The position numbers and the translations under genes are program-made. The notes under the pieces are model-generated. The model worked only from the letters and a program-made list of their open reading frames with translations, was not told the origin of the DNA and did not search any database. A stretch of DNA of 64,000 nt from Pseudomonas sp. RIT623. Lineage in GTDB: Bacteria; Pseudomonadota; Gammaproteobacteria; Pseudomonadales; Pseudomonadaceae. This document shows, piece by piece, positions 19,801 to 27,347 of this stretch. Position 1 is the first letter of the stretch; every line of letters starts with the position of its first letter. The DNA lies in NCBI RefSeq assembly GCF_004519305.1, contig NZ_SOZA01000009.1, forward strand, positions 95,278-159,277. The letters are read 5' to 3'.

Positions 19801-22800
19801 CGCTGTCGGGGTTGGCGTGGTAGGTGGCGTTGCCCTGGCTGTCCAGGGTCAGGTAGCCGTACTGGCCGACGATGGTGTCGCCGACATGGCCGATGGCCGA
19901 GGTCGAGGTGTCGGAGCCGGCACGCACACCGACCACGTACTGCCCATCGGCTCGCACATCGGCGCCGACCACATCGTTGTCCAGCACGTTGCCGCTGACA
20001 CTGGCGCCCTCCTTGACCGAAGCCACGTCGCAATGGGCCTTGGGCACGTCGTCGACGATGCTGACCACGATGGTGCTGGTGGTGGTATTGCCGAGCGAAT
20101 CCTTGACCTGGTAAGTGAAGCTCTCGGTGACCACGTTCGGGCCATCGTTGATGTGGTTGGGCGAGTTCGGCGCCGAGGTCAGGGTGTAGGTGTAGCTACC
20201 ATCGCTGTTCAACTGGATCTGGCCATACTGGCCGCTGGCATTGCCGACCAGGGTGAAGGTCAAGGCACCGATACCGCCGCTGACCGAGCCTGCCAGCGAA
20301 CCGCTGGTGGTTTCCGTGGTGGCGTGCGGGTCGCTGCCGGTGACGTTGCCTGCAGCCAGGTCGTTGCCGTCCTTGGTCAGGTCCAGGGCTTTCTCGTAGA
20401 CCTTGGCCGTGTCATCCGGGCAGGCCACCAGCGAAATGTCGTGCACATCGATGGTGATGGTGGTGGTGCTCTCGTCGCCATCGGCATCGCGGATGGTGTA
20501 GACGAACACGTCCATGGCACCGGCTGGCGCCACCGCATTGGGGTTGGCGTGGTAGGTGGCATTGCCCTGGGCGTCGAGCGTCAGGTAGCCATATTGCCCC
20601 GCCACGTTGCTGCCCAGCTGGCCGATGGCCGAGGTCGAGGTGTCGCTGCCTGCGCGCACGCCGACCACATACTGCCCGTCGGCACGCACATCGGCGCCGG
20701 TCACATCGTTGACCAGCACATTGCCGCTGACCGTGCCGCCTTCGTAGACATTGGCGAAATCGCTATGGGCCTTGGGCACGTCGTCGACGATGCTGACCAC
20801 GATGGTGCTGGTGGTGGTGTTGCCGAGCGAATCCTTGACCTGGTAGGTGAAGCTCTCGGTGACCACGTTCGGGCCGTCGTTGACGTGATTCGGCGAGTTC
20901 GGCGCGGAGGTCAAGGTGTAGGTGTAGGTACCATCCGTATTGAGCTGGATCTGGCCATACTGGCCGGTGGCGTTACCGACCAAGGTGAAGGTCAGCCCGC
21001 CCACGCCACCGCTGACGGAACTGGCCAACGAACCGCTGGCCGTCTCGCCGGTGGAGCCCGGTTCACTGCCGGTAACATTGCCGCCTGCCAGGTCGTTGCC
21101 ATCCTTGTTCAGGTCAAGCGCTTTCTCGTAGACCGTGACCTCGCTGTCAGGCCCGGCGATCAGCGAGCAATCGCGCACGTCGATGGTAATGGTGGTGGTG
21201 CTTTCGTCGCCGTCACTGTCACGCACGGTATAGACGAAGACATCCGTGGCGCCCGCCGGCGCCACGGCATTGGGGTTGGCGTGGTAGGTGGCGTTGCCTT
21301 GGGCATCGAGGGTCAGGTAGCCGTACTGGCCCTGGACCGGATCGCCCAATTGGCCACTGGCCGATGTCGAGGTATCGGAGCCGGCTCGCACACCCACCAC
21401 GTAGCGACCATCGGCCCGTACGTCCGCGCCGGACGTATCGTTGTCGAGCACGTTGCCGCTGACCGTGCCGCCTTCGACGACACTGGCCGCATCGGGATTG
21501 GCCTTGGGCAGGTCGTCGATGATGTTCACGTCCAGCGAACCAGTGGCCGTGCTGCCATCGGTGTCCGTGGCGGTGACGGTGAAATGCTCGGACAGGCTGT
21601 TGGCGCCGTCGCCGTTGGCGTGGCTCTCGTTGTCCAGCAAGGTGTAGCTGTAGCTGATCACCCCCGTGGCCGGGTTGTAACCGGTGATGGTCAGGGTGTT
21701 GCCCAGCGCCGTGGTGATCGACTGCGGGAAACTTGCCGCCACGCCGCCGCTGACCACGGTGATGCCGCCGACGCTCAAGGTCTGCAGGCCATCGGGCGCC
21801 GCCACCGTGAAGGTGCCGCTCTGCGTCAGCGCAGCGGGATTGGGCGCACTGCCGTCGGCCAGGTTCTTCTCGTAGACGGTCAGCTCGCCGCCATTGACAT
21901 CCAGGCCGCCGAGGGTCACCGGGTCATCGAGGTTGCTGACGTTGAGGGTCAGGGTCGCGGTGCTGGTGTCGCCGTCGGCGTCTTTCAGGGTGTAGGTGAA
22001 GTTCTCCACCCCACTGCCGCCACCGTGCAGGTTCTTGAAGTCCGGATCGTTGGTATTGAGGGTGTAGGTGTAGGAACCATCCGCCGCCAGCACCAGGGTG
22101 CCGTAGGTGCCGACGAAGGTACCGGCCACCACCGGGCCGCTGGGGATGCGGTCCGCGCCCTGGATATCGTTGGTCAGCACATTGCCGCTGAGTTCCAGAT
22201 GCTGCTCGGTGGCGGTGCTGGCATTGCTGTCGTTCACGGCGCGTGGCACGTCGTCACGAACGATTACGTCCAGCGTGCCACTGGCCACATCGCCATCAGT
22301 GTCGCTGACCAGTACCGGGAACTGCTCGCCCAGCGTATTGCTCCCGGCACCGTCCGGATGATGTTCCGCGCCGGTCAGGGTGTAGCTGTAGCTCACCACG
22401 CCCGTGGCCGGGTTGTAGCCCGTGATGGTCAGCACATTGCCGAGCCCGGTGACGATGGACTGGCCGACGCCGGTCACCACGCCCGCGGTGACCACATTGA
22501 TGCCACCGACACTGAGGTTGAACACGCCATCGGCGGCAACCACCGTGAAGCTGCCCGACTGGGTCAAGGCCGCAGGATTGCTGGCCGAGCCCTGGGGCAG
22601 GTGCGCCTCGTCCAGGATCAACTCGGCAGGGCTGACCTCCAGGCCGGTGAGGCTGACCGGGTTGTCCGCGGGTGGCGTAGTGGCCGGCACAGGTGCGTCG
22701 TCATTGCCATCGAGGCCACCGAGTTCGAGATTGGCCAGCAAAGGGAAGCCGTTGAAGCCCGCCGTGGGGAAACCAATGGTGGGATCCACCCGGCCGGCCA

Positions 22801-23215
22801 CCTCGGTCAGTATCACGAAACTGTGGCCGCCACCGAGCGCACCCGCCACGCCACCAGGGTTGCCGCCCGCCGCGGTCGCTTCGGCTTCCTGCGTGGGGTC
22901 GGCGCCTGCGGCAATGGCTTTTTGCAGTTGCTCGACGTCACTGAGCTGGGCGTTGCTGGGCTGCGCGTCCGGCGCTTGTACATGAGGAGCGCGATCGGCC
23001 AGCAGGTCGGGGGTCATCTCCAGGCTGCTGCCACGGCCCAGGGTCAGTTCGGCACCGTTTTGCAAGCGCACCGCCACCGCGCCCTCGCTCCCGGTTTCCA
23101 ACTGCTCGCCGGCGAACAGGCGATCCCCTTCCACCAACAGACGGCGATGACCGTCATCGCCCACCGCGAATACCTGGCCGACTACCTTGCCGACCACACC
23201 GACTAATTTAGCCAT
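16844..23215 (-). CDS. LapA-type RTX surface adhesin with VWA domain
   Basis: A 2,123-residue secreted adhesin. Order: LapA-type retention module (about 1-120) with the TAAG motif at 114-117; Gly-rich linker; Ig/cadherin-like tandem domains (about 190-1305), including three exact-length 244-residue repeats; a VWA domain (about 1315-1505) with intact metal site DVSSS starting at Asp1325; further beta domains; RTX nonapeptides such as GGAGNDVLKGGAGND (about 1858-2005); and a C-terminal type I secretion signal region (KGETGHDTVTDFTPGSDRLDL). A GGGGAGG ribosome site precedes the ATG. Known family: such proteins are threaded through a TolC channel and held at the surface until LapG cuts them when c-di-GMP is low. 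Neighbours are the matching secretion genes, divergent. lapD and lapG are not here. Confidence 0.93.
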   Translation of the reverse strand: MAKLVGVVGKVVGQVFAVGDDGHRRLLVEGDRLFAGEQLETGSEGAVAVRLQNGAELTLGRGSSLEMTPDLLADRAPHVQAPDAQPSNAQLSDVEQLQKAIAAGADPTQEAEATAAGGNPGGVAGALGGGHSFVILTEVAGRVDPTIGFPTAGFNGFPLLANLELGGLDGNDDAPVPATTPPADNPVSLTGLEVSPAELILDEAHLPQGSASNPAALTQSGSFTVVAADGVFNLSVGGINVVTAGVVTGVGQSIVTGLGNVLTITGYNPATGVVSYSYTLTGAEHHPDGAGSNTLGEQFPVLVSDTDGDVASGTLDVIVRDDVPRAVNDSNASTATEQHLELSGNVLTNDIQGADRIPSGPVVAGTFVGTYGTLVLAADGSYTYTLNTNDPDFKNLHGGGSGVENFTYTLKDADGDTSTATLTLNVSNLDDPVTLGGLDVNGGELTVYEKNLADGSAPNPAALTQSGTFTVAAPDGLQTLSVGGITVVSGGVAASFPQSITTALGNTLTITGYNPATGVISYSYTLLDNESHANGDGANSLSEHFTVTATDTDGSTATGSLDVNIIDDLPKANPDAASVVEGGTVSGNVLDNDTSGADVRADGRYVVGVRAGSDTSTSASGQLGDPVQGQYGYLTLDAQGNATYHANPNAVAPAGATDVFVYTVRDSDGDESTTTITIDVRDCSLIAGPDSEVTVYEKALDLNKDGNDLAGGNVTGSEPGSTGETASGSLASSVSGGVGGLTFTLVGNATGQYGQIQLNTDGTYTYTLTSAPNSPNHVNDGPNVVTESFTYQVKDSLGNTTTSTIVVSIVDDVPKAHSDFANVYEGGTVSGNVLVNDVTGADVRADGQYVVGVRAGSDTSTSAIGQLGSNVAGQYGYLTLDAQGNATYHANPNAVAPAGAMDVFVYTIRDADGDESTTTITIDVHDISLVACPDDTAKVYEKALDLTKDGNDLAAGNVTGSDPHATTETTSGSLAGSVSGGIGALTFTLVGNASGQYGQIQLNSDGSYTYTLTSAPNSPNHINDGPNVVTESFTYQVKDSLGNTTTSTIVVSIVDDVPKAHCDVASVKEGASVSGNVLDNDVVGADVRADGQYVVGVRAGSDTSTSAIGHVGDTIVGQYGYLTLDSQGNATYHANPDSVPAAGATDSFVYTIRDADGDESTTTIRINVQDSKLVACEDNDVTVYEKALDLHKDGNDLAAGTVTGSDPGSTGETASGSLVGSVQGGVGALTYSLVGNAVGQYGQIQLNADGSYTYTLTSAPKTPGGANDGANTVNEYFIYKATDALGNNVTSTIAINIVDDVPTVQCAVRSITPGQVDSNILLVVDVSSSMAASSGVPGLTRLELAKQAINALLDKYDEMGDIKVQIVTFGTGAQVQTPVWVTIGEAKNLIAGLSPGGSTYYDSAATKAQEAFATTGKLVGAQNISYFFSDGEPTNGHAMTAPREAAWESFLDSNGIKSYAIGMGSGVNEGNLNPLAYDGSSHTDTNSVVVTDLSQLGAVLSGTVQGAPITGSLMSGGDFGADGGFIKALLVDGTTYTYDPKANAGQGGYAASGGADKATFDTVSNSLSIKTGLGGTLVVNMDNGEFTYTPPKDNGSGQVEKFGFTASDNDGDTRSASLTVNINSNGAPIAGADHIITNIKGATLTVPAEALLANDRDPDHDTLSAAPTTFNTNFADKGAGFTAGTQAQTIKFDATANKAENQLRDLARSEFTSLNGSMTAALVVAGYLGSISTANANDEDTLTVTLRKGETLTLDHDRPAGNLLMEWKDASGSYQTIADGGNFTATHDGVYSIHVINTENAAGNSKAAENYKLSLVVDYSNASNEDYHGSYTVSDNHGGYGSAAVDITYQAGNTLTGTGGDDVLLAGAGDTTLNGGAGNDVLVAGAGNNSLHGGDGDDLLIGGPGNDLLDGGAGNDTASYAKATAGVTVDLGHVGQQNTVGAGLDTLSGIENLIGSDYNDTLTGNDADNLLNGGAGNDVLKGGAGNDILIGGPGNDTLSGGSGNDSFVWQKGETGHDTVTDFTPGSDRLDLSQLLQGENATSASLDDYLHFRVSGTGTNVVSTIEVSSVAGAAPTQTIDLAGVDLAQHYGVSAGAGGLIAAGHDTATIINGMLNDHSLKVDTV
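19315..21510 (-). repeat. Three tandem 732-bp repeats inside the adhesin gene
   Basis: The anchor GCCTTGGGCA occurs at 21501, 20769 and 20037, and the aligned but diverged position is 19305, so the spacing is exactly 732 bases (244 codons) three times with no net length change. Each unit carries the same landmarks: DDVPKA, VSGNVL, YVVGVRAGSDTSTS, GQYGYLTLD, TYHANP, VYEKALDL and GQYGQIQLN. The first copy begins at residue about 569 and the last ends just before the VWA domain. Confidence 0.92.
22865..22876 (-). other. Codons for the TAAG motif, predicted LapG cleavage site of the adhesin
   Basis: Read on the minus strand these 12 bases are ACC GCG GCG GGC, encoding Thr114-Ala115-Ala116-Gly117. 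In P. fluorescens LapA the periplasmic protease LapG cuts between the two Ala residues of TAAG at nearly the same distance from the N-terminus. A second Ala-Ala-Gly occurs at 102-104 but lacks the Thr. Confidence 0.7.
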
Positions 23216-23542
23216 GAGCGTACGCCTCCCCTGCCGATGGGCTTTTCGCAGATCAAGGCGTGCCGGGTAATGTGCGCAAGGTTCCGAGTGCCATGGTTGT
23301 TGGAACCGTTGCTGTCACGCTCGTGAGAAACCACGCTCCCTGTGACGACTGCCGCGATAGTGGACGGGGCGAATGGCCATTATTGAGTGCCATTTTTTTG
23401 TCGCCAAATTCCGCTTTCGCCTTCCTCCCCTGTCTCCTTAGCTGCAAAAAATCTGGAACTTTCACCAAGGCCCGAAAATCGCCTGTCCCAGCCAATTCCC
23501 GTAACCACCTGAATGAAACAATGTCGCGGATTCCTTAGATCG

Positions 23543-23571
23543 CATAAGTTTTTTTTCGCATATAACTTATG
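23543..23571. promoter_or_regulatory. Inverted repeat CATAAGTT-N13-AACTTATG, candidate operator
   Basis: Two perfect 8-base arms separated by 13 bases lie 135-163 bases upstream of the TolC gene start, within the AT-rich control region. A dimeric regulator site is the simplest reading. In P. putida and P. fluorescens lap genes are controlled by FleQ and other c-di-GMP-linked regulators, but I cannot match this repeat to a known consensus. Confidence 0.45.
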
Positions 23572-23619
23572 AAAAAATCTTCTTAGCTCGCCCGGTAAAT
23601 GTTCTTAGCTCTGTTGTTA

Positions 23620-23637
23620 CAAACCTGAAACGGTTTG
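23620..23637. promoter_or_regulatory. Inverted repeat CAAACC-N6-GGTTTG, candidate operator
   Basis: Two perfect 6-base arms flank TGAAAC, 69-86 bases upstream of the TolC gene start. Position and symmetry suggest a regulator site near the promoter of the secretion operon. It could also form a weak RNA stem if the transcript starts upstream. Confidence 0.4.
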
Positions 23638-23705
23638 ATTCTAATTTTTCGTCATTTTTTTGGCGAATCAGCAGGACATTATTCAAGACCAGGGAGATGT
23701 ACCCC

Positions 23706-25079
23706 ATGCGCGCTTTAACCCCCATCACCAGTGCGATTTTGTTGGCCATGGCGTGTGCCAACAGTCAGGCGATGTCGATTACCGAGGCTGTCCAGAACGC
23801 CGTGGACCAGCATCCCGAGATCAGCGCCAGCCGCAACAGCAGGCTGTCGGCCGACGAGGATGTGAAGTTCGCCCGCGGGGGGTACTACCCAACCGTCGAT
23901 CTGGTAGCAGGCTACGGCCGGCAACGTTCGGACAACACCAACACCCGCGGCTTCAACCCGGACAACACGCGTAACCACAACAAGGAAACGCTCAACTACA
24001 CCCAATCGGAACTGCGTCTGCGGCAGATGCTGTTCGACGGCTTCAATACCTCCAACGAGGTCGCCCGCACCGAAGCGGTGGCCACCTCGCGCGCCTACTA
24101 CACCCAGGCCACCGCCGAGAGCATCGCCCTGCGTGCCATCGAGGTCTACCTCGAGGTGCTCAAGCGCCGTGAACTGGTAACCCTGGCCAAGAACAACCTG
24201 CAGGCCCACCTGCGGGTCAACGACCAGATCGGCCTGCGCAGCGAACGCGGTGTGGGCAGCAACGCCGACCTCGACCAGTCCCGTGCCCGTCGCGCCCTGG
24301 CCGAAAACAACCTGGACACCGCCGAGGTCGACCTGGCCGACGCCGAGGCCAACTTCTACAGCGTAGTCGGGCGCCTGCCCGACGAGCTGGAAACACCCGT
24401 CACGATCAAGGGCGAAGTGCCGGGCGACCTGCTCAATGCCCGCCAGGGCATGCTGGAGAACAACCCCTACCTTAAGTCGGCGCAGGCTGACGTGCGCTCC
24501 GCCGAGCAACAGTACGAAGTGGCCAAGTCGCCCTTCTACCCGCGGCTGGACGCGGTGCTGGCCACCGGTGCCAACAACAACCTCGGCGGCCAGAAGGGGC
24601 ACGACAACAATGACTGGCAGGCCGGCGTAGAGCTCAGCTACAACCTGTTCCGCGGCGGCAGCGACAAGGCCCGCCTGCAGTCGGACGCGCACAAGATCAA
24701 CCAGGCGATGGACATCCGCAACAACGCCCTGCGCGAGCTGAACGAAAACCTCAGCCTGGCCTGGAACGCGATGAACAACGCCCGCAAGCAGACCCCGAGC
24801 GCCCGCGAGTACGCCGAGACCACCCAGCGCGTGCGTGCCGCCTACCAGGACCAGTTCGGCCTGGGCCAGCGCACCCTGCTCGACCTGCTCGACAGCGAGA
24901 ACGAGCTGTACAACGCCAACCGTCGCTACACCGAGGTGCGCTATACCGAAGAGTTCTCCATGTACCGGGTGCTGGCGACCATGGGCGAGCTGCTGAGCAA
25001 GCAGCGTATCTCGCTGCCGCCGGAAGCCATCGCCAAGACCGAAGTACGCAACGAGGCGAAATTGCCTGACATGCGTTAG
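23706..25079 (+). CDS. lapE: TolC-family outer-membrane channel, LapE-like
   Basis: A 457-residue outer-membrane efflux protein for type I secretion. A signal peptide (ending near ANSQA) precedes MSITEAVQNAVDQHPEI, the usual mature start of AggA/LapE-type channels; two outer-membrane efflux repeats follow (about 25-210 and 235-430), with GYYPTVDL, VYLEVLKRREL and the LLDLLDSENELYNA segment of the coiled barrel. The ATG at 23706 lies 9 bases after AGGGAG; the ATG at 23697 directly abuts that site and is unlikely. It heads the lapE-B-C-type operon that should export the divergent adhesin. Symbol by homology and locus position. Confidence 0.88.
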   Translation: MRALTPITSAILLAMACANSQAMSITEAVQNAVDQHPEISASRNSRLSADEDVKFARGGYYPTVDLVAGYGRQRSDNTNTRGFNPDNTRNHNKETLNYTQSELRLRQMLFDGFNTSNEVARTEAVATSRAYYTQATAESIALRAIEVYLEVLKRRELVTLAKNNLQAHLRVNDQIGLRSERGVGSNADLDQSRARRALAENNLDTAEVDLADAEANFYSVVGRLPDELETPVTIKGEVPGDLLNARQGMLENNPYLKSAQADVRSAEQQYEVAKSPFYPRLDAVLATGANNNLGGQKGHDNNDWQAGVELSYNLFRGGSDKARLQSDAHKINQAMDIRNNALRELNENLSLAWNAMNNARKQTPSAREYAETTQRVRAAYQDQFGLGQRTLLDLLDSENELYNANRRYTEVRYTEEFSMYRVLATMGELLSKQRISLPPEAIAKTEVRNEAKLPDMR

Positions 25080-25147
25080 GTTCTGACGAGACAAGGGACT
25101 TTTCGCCAGCGCCCATTTCCCGTCCACCGCGGCAGGAGTAGGCCATC

Positions 25148-27292
25148 GTGACCAGTATGCAAAGCGCGCAACCGCGCCTGGATGTTGATGATCCGTTGCT
25201 CGATGGCCTGCTGATCCTGTGCAAGCTGCATGGCTGCACGGCCAGCCGTGCCAGCCTGTGCAGCGGCCTGCCACTGGCCGAGCAACGCCTGGGCCTGGGC
25301 CTGCTGCCCCGCGCCGCCGCACGCGCCGGGTTGCAGGCTCGCGTGCTGCGGCGTGACCTGGACGCCATCTCCCCGCTCAACCTGCCGGTGCTGCTGATCC
25401 TCGATGATGGCCGCAGCGCCGTGCTGCAACGCTGGGGCGAAAACGGCCGGGCATTGCTGCTGCCCTGCGAGGCCGAAGGCGGTGAGCAGTGGGTCGAGCG
25501 CGAGGCCCTGGCGCAGGCCTACAGCGGCCAGGCCCTGTTCGCCCGCCCCCGGCATACCCTGGAGGATGTGCGCGCGCCGCTGATCCCGCGGGTCAACGCC
25601 TGGTTCCGCGACACCCTGCGCCACTCCCGCTGGCTGTACGGCGATGCCCTGCTGGCCAGCCTGTTGATCAACCTGCTGGGCCTGATGGTGCCGCTGTTCG
25701 TCATGCAGACCTACGACCGCGTGGTGCCCAACCAGGCGGTGTCGACCCTGTGGGTGCTGGTCGCCGGCCTGTTCATCGGCACCGCCTTCGAGCTGGTGCT
25801 GCGCATGGTCCGCGCCCACCTGCTGGACCAGGCGGGCAAGAAGACCGACCTGATCCTTTCCGCCACCCTCTTCGAACGCATCACCGGCATGAGCATGAAG
25901 GCGCGCCCGGCCACCATCGGTGGCTTCGCCCAGAGCATCCATGACTTCCAGGGGCTGCGCGAATTTCTCACCGCAGTGACCCTGACCAGCATCATCGACT
26001 TGCCCTTCGTCGCCCTGATGCTGCTGGTGATCGGCCTGCTCGGCGGCTGGCTGGTGGTGATCCCGCTGATCGCCTTCCCGCTGGCGGTAGGCCTGGCACT
26101 ATTCATCCAGGTGCGCCTGCGCGACACCGTGCAAAAAAGCCTGAGCCTCGGCGCGGTGCGCCAGGCGCTGCTGATCGAGACCCTCGGCGGCCTGGAAACC
26201 CTCAAGGCCTGCGGCGCCGAAAGCGAGCGCCAGTACCAGTGGGAACACACCAACGGCGCCATCGCCCGTCTCGACGCCCATGCCCGCAACCTGTCGTCGC
26301 TGGCCAGCAACGGCACGCTGTTCATCCAGCAGTTCTGTGGCATGGCGACGATCGTCGCCGGGGTATACAGCATCATCGCCGGCAACCTCAGTGTCGGCGC
26401 CCTGGTGGCCAGCTACATGCTCGGCAGCCGGGTGCTCGCCCCACTCGGCCAGATCGCCGGGTTGATCACCCGCTACCAGCAGGCCCAGCTGACCATGCGC
26501 AGCACCGACGCCCTGATGAGCCTGCCTCAGGAGCGCGAGGCCGAGCACCAGGCGCTGGAGCACACCGCGCTGCAAGGTGGCATCACCATCAACCACGCCA
26601 CCTTCCGCTATGCCGGGCAAACGACGTCAGCCCTCAACGACGTGAGCGCCACCCTCAAGCCGGGCGAACGCATCGGTATCATCGGCCGCAGCGGCTCGGG
26701 CAAGAGCACCCTCGCCCGGCTGCTGATGGGTTTCCATCACCCCGACGAAGGCCAGGTGCTGCTGGACAACCTCGATCTGCGCCAACTGGATATCAGCGAT
26801 CTGCGCAGCCAGCTCGGCTACGTGGCACACGACCTGCCACTGCTGGCCGGCAGCCTGCGCGACAACCTCACCCTCGGCGCACGGCACGTCAGCGATGCGC
26901 GCATGCTCGAGGTGGCCGAACTGACCGGCGTCAGCGAGCTGGCCCGCCAGCACCCGCAAGGCTTCGACCGCCCGGTGGGCGAGCGCGGCCAGCTGCTCTC
27001 CGGCGGCCAGCGCCAGGCCGTGCTGCTGGCCCGGGCCCTGCTGCTGGAGCCGCCGATCCTGATACTCGACGAGCCCACCAGCCACATGGACAACAGCAGC
27101 GAGGAGCAACTGCGCCAGCGCCTGTTGAACTGGGTGCCCGGCAAGACCCTGCTGCTGGTCACCCACCGCACCTCGATGCTCAGCCTGGTGGACCGGCTGC
27201 TGGTGCTGGACAACGGCAAGATTGTTGCCGACGGGCCGAAGGACGCGGTCATCGACGCGCTGCGCAAGGGCCGTATCGGCGCGGCACTGTGA
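25148..27292 (+). CDS. lapB: Type I secretion ABC transporter/ATPase, LapB-like
   Basis: A 714-residue inner-membrane export ATPase. Order: N-terminal C39-like domain (about 1-140), six membrane helices (about 160-450), and nucleotide-binding domain (about 475-714) with Walker A GIIGRSGSGKST, signature LLSGGQRQA, Walker B ILILDEPTSHMD and the H-loop THRTS. The C39 domain looks inactive: in the place of the catalytic His segment stands PVLLILDDG. This is normal for exporters of RTX proteins, whose signal is not cleaved. GTG start at 25148, after CAGGAG. Lies 68 bases after the TolC gene. Confidence 0.88.
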   Translation: MTSMQSAQPRLDVDDPLLDGLLILCKLHGCTASRASLCSGLPLAEQRLGLGLLPRAAARAGLQARVLRRDLDAISPLNLPVLLILDDGRSAVLQRWGENGRALLLPCEAEGGEQWVEREALAQAYSGQALFARPRHTLEDVRAPLIPRVNAWFRDTLRHSRWLYGDALLASLLINLLGLMVPLFVMQTYDRVVPNQAVSTLWVLVAGLFIGTAFELVLRMVRAHLLDQAGKKTDLILSATLFERITGMSMKARPATIGGFAQSIHDFQGLREFLTAVTLTSIIDLPFVALMLLVIGLLGGWLVVIPLIAFPLAVGLALFIQVRLRDTVQKSLSLGAVRQALLIETLGGLETLKACGAESERQYQWEHTNGAIARLDAHARNLSSLASNGTLFIQQFCGMATIVAGVYSIIAGNLSVGALVASYMLGSRVLAPLGQIAGLITRYQQAQLTMRSTDALMSLPQEREAEHQALEHTALQGGITINHATFRYAGQTTSALNDVSATLKPGERIGIIGRSGSGKSTLARLLMGFHHPDEGQVLLDNLDLRQLDISDLRSQLGYVAHDLPLLAGSLRDNLTLGARHVSDARMLEVAELTGVSELARQHPQGFDRPVGERGQLLSGGQRQAVLLARALLLEPPILILDEPTSHMDNSSEEQLRQRLLNWVPGKTLLLVTHRTSMLSLVDRLLVLDNGKIVADGPKDAVIDALRKGRIGAAL

Positions 27293-27347
27293 ACCAACAA
27301 ACCTGAAGCCCGTTCCCAAAGGCCCCGGTCTGCATCGGAGGTAGAAC

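Larger units (their letters stand above)
23216..23705. promoter_or_regulatory. 490-bp AT-rich divergent control region between adhesin and secretion genes
   Basis: This is the longest gene-free stretch of the window and clearly richer in A and T than its surroundings, above all from about 23520 to 23690. It must hold the promoters of the adhesin (minus) and of the TolC gene (plus). Two perfect inverted repeats stand out: CATAAGTT/AACTTATG (23543-23550 and 23564-23571) and CAAACC/GGTTTG (23620-23625 and 23632-23637). I cannot place -35/-10 boxes with confidence. No ORF or REP element is present. Confidence 0.65.

Noticed and set aside
17117..23206. A 2,029-codon open frame on the plus strand, antisense to the adhesin gene
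   Set aside because: It is a shadow created by the high GC content and the repeat structure: its protein is rich in His, Arg, Gln, Val and Gly without domains. The minus-strand frame has signal, repeats, VWA and RTX motifs.
16844..23215. The adhesin as canonical LapA itself
   Set aside because: It shares the retention module and secretion signal type but is only 2,123 residues, far shorter than KT2440 LapA as I recall it, and the repeat units differ. A Lap-like name is safer.
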